A stretch of 21,463 bases of DNA from the NCBI GenBank assembly GCA_003978455.1, contig QNZT01000180.1, forward strand, positions 1 through 21,463. The letters are read 5' to 3'. Under the pieces are notes generated by a model. That model saw nothing but the letters and a program-made list of their open reading frames with translations, searched no databases and was not told the origin of the DNA. Position 1 is the stretch's first letter. Every line of letters starts with the position of its first letter. Below, piece by piece: positions 14,442-21,463 of the stretch. The DNA is from Sulfurospirillum sp. GTDB lineage: Bacteria; Campylobacterota; Campylobacteria; Campylobacterales; QNZT01. The translations under genes were made by a program, and so were the position numbers.

Positions 14442-15466
14442 CAGATGATCTCCAGTTCGGCATTGATCGCGCCTGCTTCTTTGATCGTCTCAAGGATGGC
14501 GATGATATCTTCGGGTTTGCTGCCCAGCTTCTGCAATACTCTTGCGATATTTGCCACAGTCACTTCACCGTAACGCATACTGATGACATTGTTTTTGGTA
14601 TCGATCGCATACCCGTGCGATGCCACCTCCGAAGAGGGCATGATTTTGAGCGTCAGATCCCCATGGGTGATAACCACAGGATCGACTTTGATACCGACAC
14701 CCGCCACTACCGTACCGGTCTTTTCATCGACTACAATTCTGCCCGCTCCCCGGTAGGGAACCTCCAGATGGTTGATCGACGCCAGAAACTCGACCATACT
14801 CCTCCCTGCCGGACGACGCAGCTCGATCGTACGCGGATCGATCGCCGCCGCGACATTTGCCCCGTAGGTAGCGTTGATCTTATGCTGTATCTTCACCGCT
14901 GTCTCAAAATCCGCTTTTTTCAGACTCAGACGGATACTGTTTTTGTGGTAGAGATCAAAATCGACTTCCCGCTCGACAATCGCCCCTTTGAAAATCTTTG
15001 CCGCCGTCGCTTTACGTCTGTTTCGCTTGTCTGCGCTGTATCCTTTGGAGATCACACCCTGTGCGATAGCATAGATCTCACCGTCCACACCCCGAAGCGG
15101 CGTCATCAGCAGCGTACCGCCGATGATCGATTTTGCATCCCCGATGGAAGCGACTTCGATATTGATCTTGTCACCGTGGCGTGAAAATGCGGGAAGATTC
15201 GCGGTGACCATCACCGCAGCGACATTTTTGGCTTTGATATTGCGCGGATCGACTTTGACACGGGCACTTTGCAGCATACTGGAGATCGCCTGTTTTGTAA
15301 ACTGTGAAGAGGAGCCGTCACCGGTTCCCTCCAGACCCACGACCAGTCCGTACCCGATCAGCTGATTTTCCCGCACACCGACCACACTGGCGATATCTTT
15401 GATCTGCGCCGCTTGCAGTGTCGTGAAGGAGAAGATGAGGATAAAAAGTAAAAGGTGTCTCTTCAT
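14441..15466 (-). CDS. flgI: Flagellar P-ring protein FlgI
   Basis: 341 aa, usual length. It forms the peptidoglycan-embedded P ring around the rod. Signal peptide is residues 1-19 (MKRHLLLFILIFSFTTLQA). Family segments include IKDIASVVGVRENQLIGYGL, VGLEGTGDGSSSQFTKQAI, MTPLRGVDGEIYAIAQG, and a C-terminal EDIIAILETIKEAGAINAEL. It is the first gene after a sigma54 promoter and overlaps flgJ by TGATG. Confidence 0.96.
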   Translation of the reverse strand: MKRHLLLFILIFSFTTLQAAQIKDIASVVGVRENQLIGYGLVVGLEGTGDGSSSQFTKQAISSMLQSARVKVDPRNIKAKNVAAVMVTANLPAFSRHGDKINIEVASIGDAKSIIGGTLLMTPLRGVDGEIYAIAQGVISKGYSADKRNRRKATAAKIFKGAIVEREVDFDLYHKNSIRLSLKKADFETAVKIQHKINATYGANVAAAIDPRTIELRRPAGRSMVEFLASINHLEVPYRGAGRIVVDEKTGTVVAGVGIKVDPVVITHGDLTLKIMPSSEVASHGYAIDTKNNVISMRYGEVTVANIARVLQKLGSKPEDIIAILETIKEAGAINAELEII

Positions 15467-15505
15467 GAAATATACTATCCTGAAATATGTAATTTCACAA
15501 GAGGT

Positions 15506-15521
15506 AGCAAGAACTATGCCA
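15506..15521 (-). promoter_or_regulatory. Sigma54 promoter for flgI-flgJ
   Basis: The minus strand reads TGGCAT-AGTTC-TTGCT, with the invariant GG and GC separated by 10 nt (consensus TGGCAC-N5-TTGC). It lies 40 bp before the flgI ATG and overlaps the last codons of rsmD. RpoN-controlled rod and ring genes are normal in this phylum. Confidence 0.8.
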
Positions 15522-16104
15522 CACTATAGTAGGTCAGCGTCGTTTTTCCGAACTTTTTGCTCTTTTGCTTTATGAAAGGACCTATTTTATCGGCAAACTT
15601 CACACTGCTCATATGCTCGACGATGATCCTCAGCACTATCTCTGGCGGTATCGCCGCGATCAGCTGCTCTGTCTGTGCATAGATCCCCTCCATCCCTTCG
15701 CGGATATCGAAAGGGGGATCGATATAAAGAAATGCCTGACGTCCCTGCGCCCGCAGAGAGTCTGCCAGCAGCGGGAAGTTTTCAAATGCATCTCCCTGTA
15801 TCAACTGTGTACGCTTCGGATCCAGCGCAGCGGCATTTTGCGCCAGTATCTTCGCGGCAGCACGGTTTTTCTCGAAAAAATAGACCTTTTTCGCACCCCG
15901 GCTCAGCGCTTCCAGCCCCATCGAACCGCTGCCTCCGAAGAGCTCGACAAAGATCTCATCGACGATCTCGAACTGCAACGTATCAAAAACCGACCCGCGT
16001 ATGATCGACTTGGTCGCCCGCGTCGTCTCCTTGGAGGGAAGCGGCAGTTTTTTCCCCTTGAACGCCCCGCCGATAATCGTAAAGGTCAAATCATGCTTTT
16101 TCAC
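15514..16104 (-). CDS. rsmD: 16S rRNA (guanine966-N2)-methyltransferase RsmD
   Basis: 196 aa. It methylates G966 of 16S rRNA. It shows IIGGAFKGKKLPLP and RATKSIIRGSVFDTL near the N-terminus, the SAM-binding segment VELFGGSGSMGLEALSRGA (about 53-71) and the catalytic DPPF motif (about 128-131). The start is GTG 16104 with AGGAG five nt upstream; it overlaps the preceding ORF by 14 bp. The 3' end contains the sigma54 promoter of flgI. The order (small ORF, rsmD, flgI) resembles C. jejuni as I recall it. Confidence 0.92.
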   Translation of the reverse strand: MKKHDLTFTIIGGAFKGKKLPLPSKETTRATKSIIRGSVFDTLQFEIVDEIFVELFGGSGSMGLEALSRGAKKVYFFEKNRAAAKILAQNAAALDPKRTQLIQGDAFENFPLLADSLRAQGRQAFLYIDPPFDIREGMEGIYAQTEQLIAAIPPEIVLRIIVEHMSSVKFADKIGPFIKQKSKKFGKTTLTYYSVA

Positions 16105-16438
16105 GGTAGCTCCTGATCAGCCGGATGATCTTTTCATGATGTTTTTTGTTCAGTTTTTCGATCATATGCTCCAGTGTCTCTTTGGTATTTAAAATATGCA
16201 GCAGACGCGGATTGCTCCGGTAAAAGTGATCGAGTGCGGAAAAGAGCTCCTCTTTGGTAAACGGTATGCCCAGATCCGCATCTTTGTCCGAACCGATCAG
16301 AAAAACCACCTTTTCACTCAACACTTTGGCATCGGTGATCAACACATCCGCCAGCTCGATATCGTAGAGGTGATCTTTGAGATAGATCTCCAGCGTTTTT
16401 TGCAAAAGCGGTGAAAGACACTTGACCATCACTTTCAT
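16091..16438 (-). CDS. Small conserved-context protein before rsmD, unknown function
   Basis: 115 aa. No family is recognised with confidence. The first 80 residues alternate hydrophobic strands and helices (ADVLITDA, KVVFLIGSD, FTKEELFSALDHFY) in a way that recalls a small receiver-like fold, and the tail is basic and helical (EHMIEKLNKKHHEKIIRLIR). It has no clear phosphoacceptor pair. ATG 16438 has GGAG five nt upstream. It overlaps rsmD, so the two are probably co-translated. A similar small gene precedes rsmD-flgI in Campylobacter from memory. Confidence 0.7.
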   Translation of the reverse strand: MKVMVKCLSPLLQKTLEIYLKDHLYDIELADVLITDAKVLSEKVVFLIGSDKDADLGIPFTKEELFSALDHFYRSNPRLLHILNTKETLEHMIEKLNKKHHEKIIRLIRSYREKA

Positions 16439-16456
16439 GAAGACTCCGTTATAGAT

Positions 16457-16471
16457 ATTTTGTCACAAAAT
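16457..16471. promoter_or_regulatory. 15-bp palindrome in the divergent flagellar intergenic region
   Basis: ATTTTGT-C-ACAAAAT, symmetric around one C, 19 bp before the minus-strand ATG at 16438. Possible operator; binding protein unknown. Confidence 0.3.
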
Positions 16472-16523
16472 GTAAAAATTTTCCTCCATTTTAGCCAAAT
16501 ATGCCCTAAAAAGAGAACTATTT

Positions 16524-16550
16524 TACACTTTTCAAAAACCTGGACGATAT
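16524..16550 (+). promoter_or_regulatory. Sigma28 promoter for flaG-fliD-fliS-fliT
   Basis: TACA (16524-16527), 15 nt, GACGATAT (16543-16550), one base off in each box from the FliA pattern with exact spacing, 53 bp before the flaG ATG. Confidence 0.65.
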
Positions 16551-16564
16551 AGAGTTAGAGAAAG

Positions 16565-16583
16565 TCCCGAAATCGATTCGGGA
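16565..16583 (+). promoter_or_regulatory. Hairpin in the flaG 5' leader
   Basis: TCCCGAA and TTCGGGA form a perfect 7-bp stem around ATCGA, ending 8 bp before the AAAGGAG ribosome site. There is no T tract, so it is more likely an mRNA leader structure than a terminator. Confidence 0.45.
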
Positions 16584-16603
16584 ATTTGCTAAAGGAGTAG
16601 CAT

Positions 16604-17005
16604 ATGGAAACTATGACATTACGTCCGATCACAGCACCCTCCGCCGGTTCGGCACCGGTGCATGCTCAAGCAGCTGAACGGCAGATCACAACAGCTCCGT
16701 TATCTCATGAAGCATCTACCGATGCGGTTCATCATGAAACAACACAGCCAGCTGGGGGAAAGGAACTCTCCCTGAAAGAAAAACAGAAAGTGTTGAAAGA
16801 GAGCACTGAAAAGTTCAACGAGATGAGCGACAAACTCAATCTCGACATCAAATTTGCCTACAATGACAAGATAGACCAGGTCTATCTCAATGTTATCGAT
16901 AAAAATACCGGTCAAATCATACGCAAACTTCCCAGCGAAGAGGCGATGAAGATCAGCGAAAGCATGAAAGATCTGATCGGTACACTCTTTGATAAGAAAG
17001 GATAA
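16604..17005 (+). CDS. flaG: Flagellar protein FlaG
   Basis: 133 aa. The N-terminal half (1-55) is Ala/Pro/His/Thr-rich and looks disordered. Residues 60-133 are the FlaG domain: LNLDIKFAYNDKIDQVYLNV, VIDKNTGQIIRKLPSEEAMK. FlaG influences filament length and lies before fliD in many bacteria. ATG 16604 follows AAAGGAG. It is the first gene of the plus-strand filament-cap operon, 8 bp before fliD. Confidence 0.9.
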   Translation: METMTLRPITAPSAGSAPVHAQAAERQITTAPLSHEASTDAVHHETTQPAGGKELSLKEKQKVLKESTEKFNEMSDKLNLDIKFAYNDKIDQVYLNVIDKNTGQIIRKLPSEEAMKISESMKDLIGTLFDKKG

Positions 17006-17013
17006 CCACTACT

Positions 17014-18348
17014 ATGGCAACCGGAACACTAAGCACACTGGGAATCGGCAGCGAAGGCGCCCTTTCCTATGATATCATCGACAAACTCAAAAAAGCGGAT
17101 ACTGATTCTATCATCAAGCCGATCGAAAATAAAATCGAACTCAACCAACTCAAACATCAAAAACTCGATGAACTGAAAAAGTCTGTCAGTAGCCTCAACA
17201 CTGAAGTGGTCAATATGTCCGATCCTGAGATATACAGGTCAAAGACAACATCTCTCATCGGCAGCTCCATCAGCGTAGAGACGAGCGGCAAAGCACAGGC
17301 GGGAACACATACACTCGATGTAAAGAGACTTGCCACCAGAGATATCGAACAGTCACAAACCGGATACGGCTACGAAGATGCCCTAATGGGAGCGGGGACG
17401 ATGCATCTGGAAATAGACGGCAAAGGATACGATATACAGGTCTCATCGACAGACTCTATCAAAGATGTTGCAAAAAGAGTGGAGAAGGAGACTGACGGAA
17501 AGATCCAGGCATCTCTGATCAATGTCGGAGGAGACGATCCATGGCATATGGTACTCACTTCTGCACAAACCGGTGCAAAGAACAATATCGAAGTTACGGG
17601 AGACTACAACTTCGACCAGGTAGGAGACGGTGCAAAAGACGCCTCTTTTACCTACGACGGCATAGAGATCACGCGATCGGGCAATACGATCGATGACCTG
17701 ACAGACGGTCTGAGTATCAAACTCGAAAAGGAAGGTCAAACCACTATCACCGTGAAACAGGACAACAGTAAGCTGTTGGACGGTATGGAGAAATTTGTCG
17801 AATCCTTCAACCAGCTGGTAAAAGGATTTGCAGAGAGTACCAGGTTTGATAAAACATCTAAAACAGCCGGTCTCTTTCAGGGTAACTCCGCTATCCGTGC
17901 TGCCGCAACCGCACTCAAAGATGCCCTCATCCTCACTGCCGCCAAATCCGGCAAAACGATCGAGAGTTTCGGATTGGAGTTGCAGCGCGACGGCACCATC
18001 AAACTCGACAAAAGCAAACTCGAAGATATGCTTAAAGAGAATCCGCAGCAGGTAGAGGACTTCTTCAGAGGTACAAACGGACGGGACGGTGCTTTCAACA
18101 GACTTGAGAGTGCTATATTTGATATCAAAACCAGTTCAAACGGTATCATGAAGTCACTTGCCAAAAATCTCGATGACGATGCCATACGGCTTCAGGATCA
18201 GCAAAAAGCTGCACAAAAAAGACTCGATGACCGATATAGCATCATGGCTAGAAAGTTTGCCGCTTACGACGCTGTGATCGGGAAGCTCAATTCACAGGGC
18301 GATGCCCTCGCCGCGATGATCGATGCCGAACTGGCACAGAAAAAATAG
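17014..18348 (+). CDS. fliD: Flagellar filament capping protein FliD (HAP2)
   Basis: 444 aa. It caps the filament tip and folds flagellin there. The N-terminus starts with STLGIGSEGALSYDIIDKLK and a coiled coil; residues about 95-130 contain the HAP2 head segment THTLDVKRLATRDIEQSQ. The C-terminal helix (QDQQKAAQKRLDDRYSIMAR, FAAYDAVIGKLNSQGDALAA) is typical. It lies between flaG and fliS, matching the usual flaG-fliD-fliS order. AAGGA is 11 nt before the ATG, slightly long. Confidence 0.95.
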   Translation: MATGTLSTLGIGSEGALSYDIIDKLKKADTDSIIKPIENKIELNQLKHQKLDELKKSVSSLNTEVVNMSDPEIYRSKTTSLIGSSISVETSGKAQAGTHTLDVKRLATRDIEQSQTGYGYEDALMGAGTMHLEIDGKGYDIQVSSTDSIKDVAKRVEKETDGKIQASLINVGGDDPWHMVLTSAQTGAKNNIEVTGDYNFDQVGDGAKDASFTYDGIEITRSGNTIDDLTDGLSIKLEKEGQTTITVKQDNSKLLDGMEKFVESFNQLVKGFAESTRFDKTSKTAGLFQGNSAIRAAATALKDALILTAAKSGKTIESFGLELQRDGTIKLDKSKLEDMLKENPQQVEDFFRGTNGRDGAFNRLESAIFDIKTSSNGIMKSLAKNLDDDAIRLQDQQKAAQKRLDDRYSIMARKFAAYDAVIGKLNSQGDALAAMIDAELAQKK

Positions 18349-18362
18349 GAAAAAGGAACAGT

Positions 18363-18743
18363 ATGAGACAATCCGCTATGAATGCGTATGCACAAAATCA
18401 GACAGGCGTTTACGCTCCTGAAAAACTGATCGAGATGCTCTATGAAGGGCTTTTGAAATTTACCTCACTGGCAAAACGTGCTATCGAAGATGGCGATATG
18501 GAAGCCAAAGCAAAATGGATCAACCGCTCTTCGGATATCTTTATCGAACTGATCGATTCCCTCAGCAACGACGGTTCCCAGATGACCGCCTACCTGAGCG
18601 GGCTCTATATGCACCAGATCAAATCACTCGCCGAAGCGAACCGTAAAAACTCCATCCAGGAGCTCGATACCATCATCCATGTTGTCAAAGTACTGCTTGA
18701 GACGTGGAGAGAGGAGACGAACATTGCAGCAGAAGTGGCTTGA
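18363..18743 (+). CDS. fliS: Flagellin export chaperone FliS
   Basis: 126 aa, typical length. It binds the flagellin C-terminus in the cytoplasm. Diagnostic features are AYAQNQTGVYAPEKLIEMLY at the N-terminus, KWINRSSDIFIELIDSL in the middle and the C-terminal helix LDTIIHVVKVLLETWREE. It is 14 bp after fliD, with AAAAGGAA before the ATG. Its end overlaps the next small gene by 20 bp. Confidence 0.95.
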   Translation: MRQSAMNAYAQNQTGVYAPEKLIEMLYEGLLKFTSLAKRAIEDGDMEAKAKWINRSSDIFIELIDSLSNDGSQMTAYLSGLYMHQIKSLAEANRKNSIQELDTIIHVVKVLLETWREETNIAAEVA

Positions 18744-18981
18744 AAAGTTTAAAATATCCATTATCGAAAAAGATTTCTCCGAAATCGAGAGACTTTTGGA
18801 TGAGATGCCCGAAATCAAAAGTATCAACGATCTGCGCACCAGCGTCGCATTGATCAACGAAGCCAAAAAACTGCTTGCGCAGGAACAGAATCTCCTGCGT
18901 GAAAATATGGCAAAGATCCAGAAAAGCAAACAGTTTCTCTCGCAAACACATGAAGAGGAGAGATTTAGCCAAAGCTGCTAG
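18724..18981 (+). CDS. FliT-like small helical protein
   Basis: 85 aa from TTG 18724. This start is chosen because GGAG lies 7 nt upstream and the frame opens within the end of fliS; the ORF could run back to 18679, but that would cover more of fliS without a Shine-Dalgarno. The protein is helical (WLEKFKISIIEKDFSEIERL, LRTSVALINEAKKLLAQEQN) and ends with a charged tail. Position after fliS suggests the FliD chaperone FliT, but similarity is too low to assert it. Confidence 0.65.
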   Translation: MQQKWLEKFKISIIEKDFSEIERLLDEMPEIKSINDLRTSVALINEAKKLLAQEQNLLRENMAKIQKSKQFLSQTHEEERFSQSC

Positions 18982-18999
18982 CGCTAACGCAGCTTCGGC
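18968..18999. terminator. Hairpin across two convergent stop codons
   Basis: GCCaAAGCTGC pairs with GCAGCTTcGGC (10 bp, one A-C mismatch) around a 10-nt loop that holds the stop codons of both the fliT-like and TRIC genes. No T tract on either side; it may still act as a bidirectional barrier. Confidence 0.4.
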
Positions 19000-19592
19000 A
19001 GATGCCAGTTACGCCTGACAGCCGTCAGACGTAGCAAAATCCCCAAAACAAACACGGCAGTCACACCCCAGATAGTCAAAAAACCAACTCCATTAAGCAG
19101 ATAGATCACCATCCCGACGATAATCGCCACGGTTCCGTAAAACTCACTCGTCAATATAAAGGGAACTTCATTGATCAGCATATCACGCAACACCCCGCCG
19201 CCCACAGCAGTGATGAGCGACAGCAGTACCACACCTGAAAAGTTGAACTCCGCCTCCAGCCCCACCAGTGCACCGGAGATGGCAAAAGAGACCAGACCCA
19301 GTGTATCGGCAAAGAGAAAGTAACGGTTTTTTTCGATCCTTCCGAAGCGGTGCAGCCTGAAAAGTACCCCTGCAACCACCACCCCGATCACCAGTACCGA
19401 GGCGATATTGTTCGTAAATGCGTAGAGCGGTTTGCCGGCGATGATATCCCGGATCACCCCGCCGCCCAGAGCGGTCAGAAACGAGGCGATAAAGATCCCC
19501 AGCAGATCCAGTCCGGCACTCCCGGCGACAAAAAATCCACTCAAAGCAAAGGAGAGAATCCCGATGATCTCCGCAATCTCCAGCAGATCCAT
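18984..19592 (-). CDS. TRIC-type / UPF0126 membrane protein
   Basis: 202 aa with about seven membrane segments. It is an internal duplication: TALGGGVIRDIIAG and TAVGGGVLRDMLIN are the paired signatures of the UPF0126 (YadS/YicG) family, related to trimeric intracellular cation channels. Probably an inner-membrane cation or small-solute channel; the substrate is unknown. ATG 19592 is chosen, with GGGGG upstream and only 2 bp after the leuA stop; the longer frame (from 19619) overlaps leuA. Co-transcribed with leuA. Confidence 0.85.
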   Translation of the reverse strand: MDLLEIAEIIGILSFALSGFFVAGSAGLDLLGIFIASFLTALGGGVIRDIIAGKPLYAFTNNIASVLVIGVVVAGVLFRLHRFGRIEKNRYFLFADTLGLVSFAISGALVGLEAEFNFSGVVLLSLITAVGGGVLRDMLINEVPFILTSEFYGTVAIIVGMVIYLLNGVGFLTIWGVTAVFVLGILLRLTAVRRNWHLPKLR

Positions 19593-19594
19593 CA

Positions 19595-21226
19595 CTAAGC
19601 CCCCAGAGCGATATTGCACGCACTCAACAGAGCATTGATAGAGGCGTAGGTGATATTTTCTGCTTCACCCGCACCGAAATATGTTTTTCCCGCCTTACGG
19701 ATACCGAAATATGCCACCGCCGAGGCATCGCTCCCGCGCGAAAGCGCATCTTCATGATAGTAAACCACTTCAAAATCGATCCCCTCTTCATGAAGTATCC
19801 GACTCAGTGCTTCGATAACTCCACCCCCTTGCGCATACACTTCATGAAGACGCCCCTCACGCAGGAGCTTCGCCGATAACACTGCTTTCTGATCTGCGAT
19901 AGCGATCCGTACCGCTTCCAGTTTCAGCGGTGCGGTTTTGTTGAGAAACTCCCGCCTGAAGATCTCCGCGATCTTATCTTCGGAGAGTACACCGCCTTCG
20001 GCATCACTCACCCTCTGCACAGCCGACGCGACAGCAGGCTGCATCTGTCTGGGAATCTTATACCCGTACACACGCTCCAGGATATAACTCACCCCGCCCT
20101 TCCCCGACTGGGAATTGACCCGGATGATCGACTCATAGCTTCGCCCGACATCTTTGGGATCGATCGGCAGGTAGGGCACATACCACTTCGCACCCTCCTT
20201 CTGCCGCTCCATCCCCTTTTTGATCGCATCCTGATGGGAACCGCTAAACGCCGTATAGACAAGTGCACCGACATAAGGATGGCGCGGGTGGGTTTTGATC
20301 TCGTTACAAGCTTCGACCACTTCCACTATCTTGTCCACATCGCTGAAGTCAAGCTTCGGATCGACACCCTGTGTAAGCATATTGAGTCCAAGTGTGACGA
20401 TATCGACATTTCCCGTGCGCTCCCCGTTGCCCAGCAGCGTTCCCTCGACACGATCGGCACCCGCCATCAAAGCAAGCTCCGTCGCCGCCACGGCGGTTCC
20501 TCGGTCATTGTGCGCGTGCAGACTCACCAAAACCTGCTCCCGCCGCTTCAGGTGCCGGCACATCCACTCGATCTGGTCGGCATAGATATTGGGTGTCGCA
20601 GACTCCACTGTCGAGGGAAGGTTGATGATCACCCTCTCCTCTTCATGAGGATCCCACGCATCGACCACAGCATTACAGATCTCAGCCGCAAAAGGGAGCT
20701 CCGTCTGGGTAAAACTCTCGGGACTGTACTCCAGCCGCACACGCCCCTCAAAGTTTCGAAAATAGCGCTTCACCCACGCCACGCCCTGCAACGCGATATC
20801 GACAATCTCCCGCTGCGACTTGCCAAACACGATCTCCCGCTGCATCGTCGATGTGGAGTTGTAGAGGTGGACGATCACACTTTTCGCCCCCTCCAGCGCC
20901 TCCGCGCTTCTGGCGATCAGATGCTCCCTCGCCTGCGTCAGTATACTGATCGTCACATCGTCGGGAATCAACCCCTCTTCGATGAGGTAGCGGCAAAAAG
21001 CGAACTCCGTCTCACTCGCACTCGGAAAACCGATCTCGATCTCTTTGAAACCCATCTGTACCAGCAAGTTGAAAAAACGCACCTTTTTGTCGATATCCAT
21101 CGGATTGATCAACGCCTGGTTCCCGTCACGCAGATCGACCGAACACCACACAGGCGCCTCTGTGATCTCGCCATCCGGCCAGGTACGGTCGGGTAACGCT
21201 ATTTTTGGAAATTTTTGGTATTTCAT
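19595..21226 (-). CDS. leuA: 2-isopropylmalate synthase LeuA (type 2)
   Basis: 543 aa. It condenses acetyl-CoA and 2-oxoisovalerate, the first committed step to leucine. The length and N-terminus (PDRTWPDGEITEAPVWCSVD) fit the LeuA2 group. Catalytic/metal features are VDLRDGNQAL (R33, D34) and SLHAHNDRGTA (H237, H239); GTLLGNGERTGNVD is the glycine-rich signature. The C-terminal part from about residue 430 is the regulatory LeuA dimer domain, which confers leucine feedback. ATG 21226 has GAGGA about 10 nt upstream. A leucine-rich leader peptide precedes it. Confidence 0.95.
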   Translation of the reverse strand: MKYQKFPKIALPDRTWPDGEITEAPVWCSVDLRDGNQALINPMDIDKKVRFFNLLVQMGFKEIEIGFPSASETEFAFCRYLIEEGLIPDDVTISILTQAREHLIARSAEALEGAKSVIVHLYNSTSTMQREIVFGKSQREIVDIALQGVAWVKRYFRNFEGRVRLEYSPESFTQTELPFAAEICNAVVDAWDPHEEERVIINLPSTVESATPNIYADQIEWMCRHLKRREQVLVSLHAHNDRGTAVAATELALMAGADRVEGTLLGNGERTGNVDIVTLGLNMLTQGVDPKLDFSDVDKIVEVVEACNEIKTHPRHPYVGALVYTAFSGSHQDAIKKGMERQKEGAKWYVPYLPIDPKDVGRSYESIIRVNSQSGKGGVSYILERVYGYKIPRQMQPAVASAVQRVSDAEGGVLSEDKIAEIFRREFLNKTAPLKLEAVRIAIADQKAVLSAKLLREGRLHEVYAQGGGVIEALSRILHEEGIDFEVVYYHEDALSRGSDASAVAYFGIRKAGKTYFGAGEAENITYASINALLSACNIALGA

Positions 21227-21257
21227 GAAGTACTATCCTCTCTTTTACAATAAACAA

Positions 21258-21269
21258 GGGCATATGCCC
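21258..21269. promoter_or_regulatory. Palindrome GGGCATATGCCC in the leuA leader
   Basis: Perfect 12-bp palindrome 32 bp before the leuA start. In RNA it can form a short GGGC/GCCC stem with loop AUAU followed by UUGUUUAUUG. It could be the terminator arm of an attenuator or a protein site. Confidence 0.35.
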
Positions 21270-21305
21270 GCATCAAAGGGTAAACAAAAAATCAAAACGT
21301 GATTT

Positions 21306-21338
21306 AAAAAAAGTATGCAGATGCTCAGAGGCTGAGCA
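21306..21338 (-). promoter_or_regulatory. Leader hairpin and T tract (possible attenuator)
   Basis: Minus-strand TGCTCAG and CTGAGCA form a perfect 7-bp stem around CCT, overlapping the leader peptide stop codon. A run of seven T follows after 9 nt (21312-21306). The gap is longer than in a standard terminator, so it may be an alternative fold. Confidence 0.45.
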
Positions 21339-21408
21339 GAAAAGAGGATAGCAGAAGCAGTGTACAGAATCTTTGCGTAGATTGGGTAGATGTTGTGTAT
21401 CGTTTCAT
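21325..21408 (-). CDS. Leucine-rich leader peptide of leuA
   Basis: 27-codon ORF not long enough for usual gene finders: MKRYTTSTQSTQRFC followed by TLLLLSSFLLSL. Four consecutive leucine codons (CTG CTT CTG CTA) are followed by CTG CTC and a final CTC, giving 7 Leu in the last 11 residues. AAGGAG lies 5 nt before the ATG at 21408, and a good sigma70 promoter lies just upstream. This is the layout of transcription attenuation leaders such as enterobacterial leuL, where ribosome stalling on Leu codons controls a downstream fold. It lies 98 bp before leuA. The role is inference; a short hydrophobic peptide is the alternative. Confidence 0.72.
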   Translation of the reverse strand: MKRYTTSTQSTQRFCTLLLLSSFLLSL

Positions 21409-21435
21409 CACTGCTCCTTTGTAAGATTTTGGGGA

Positions 21436-21463
21436 AGTATAACTTAAAAGAGAATTTTTGTCA
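21436..21463 (-). promoter_or_regulatory. Sigma70 promoter of the leader-leuA operon
   Basis: The minus strand begins TGACA at the window edge (last five bases of a -35 TTGACA if the next base is T), then 17 nt, then TATACT (21441-21436). Transcription would start about 20 nt before the leader ATG. Confidence 0.7.

Noticed and set aside
20234..21196. 320-aa plus-strand ORF
   Set aside because: Entirely antisense to leuA, which has all catalytic motifs; the product is His/Arg/Asp-rich without family features.
1..21463. CRISPR array, tRNA or rRNA genes
   Set aside because: No regularly spaced direct repeats, cloverleaf-like segments or rRNA signatures were noticed on reading; no scan program was run.

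Overview
The window looks like chromosomal DNA from a flagellated Campylobacterota (epsilonproteobacterial) species, probably a free-living Sulfurovum/Sulfurimonas-type organism. The evidence is a futalosine-pathway menaquinone gene (mqnE), a FlgJ that consists only of the rod-binding domain, a type-2 LeuA, sigma54- and sigma28-type flagellar promoters, and a gene order (small ORF - rsmD - flgI - flgJ - flgN - flgK) that resembles the Campylobacter jejuni order as I recall it. The genus is inference; no rRNA or tRNA gene is visible.

Layout. 1-640: 5' part of mqnE (minus). 702-2899: two tandem minus-strand genes for secreted beta-barrel proteins with C-terminal SPOR domains; the promoter-distal one has its own sigma28-like promoter. 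3025-7370: glnD and glmS (plus), a nitrogen/glutamine pair. 7426-8686: a complete IS110-family insertion sequence. 8727-10501: an OprP-like porin and a PycTM/DUF5706-like membrane protein with overlapping ends (minus). 10591-11406: a DUF455 ferritin-like protein (plus). 11410-11709: a small secreted cysteine-containing protein (minus). 11782-16438: flgK, flgN, flgJ, flgI, rsmD and a small ORF (minus). 16604-18981: flaG, fliD, fliS and a fliT-like gene (plus). 18984-21226: a TRIC/UPF0126 membrane protein and leuA (minus). 21325-21463: a leucine-rich leader peptide and promoter ahead of leuA.

The most striking element is the IS110-family insertion. Its 272-nt left end folds on paper into a bridge RNA with a 5' stem-loop and two guide-bearing loops. 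The donor loop contains 7-8-nt matches to the element's right and left ends. The target loop contains a 10-nt match to the flanking left target plus a 6-nt pairing with the right target. Together these fix the boundaries at CT cores 7426-7427 and 8685-8686. The reconstructed empty site is itself a hairpin, so the element landed in a palindromic extragenic sequence between glmS and the porin gene.

Regulation is unusually readable. Sigma28-like promoters (TAAA-N15-nCCGATAT type) precede flgN-flgK, flaG-fliD-fliS-fliT and a SPOR outer-membrane protein. A sigma54 promoter precedes flgI-flgJ. A sigma70 promoter with a leucine-rich leader peptide precedes leuA, suggesting attenuation. The 8-bp palindrome TTCATGAA occurs 11 times by my hand count, far above random expectation.
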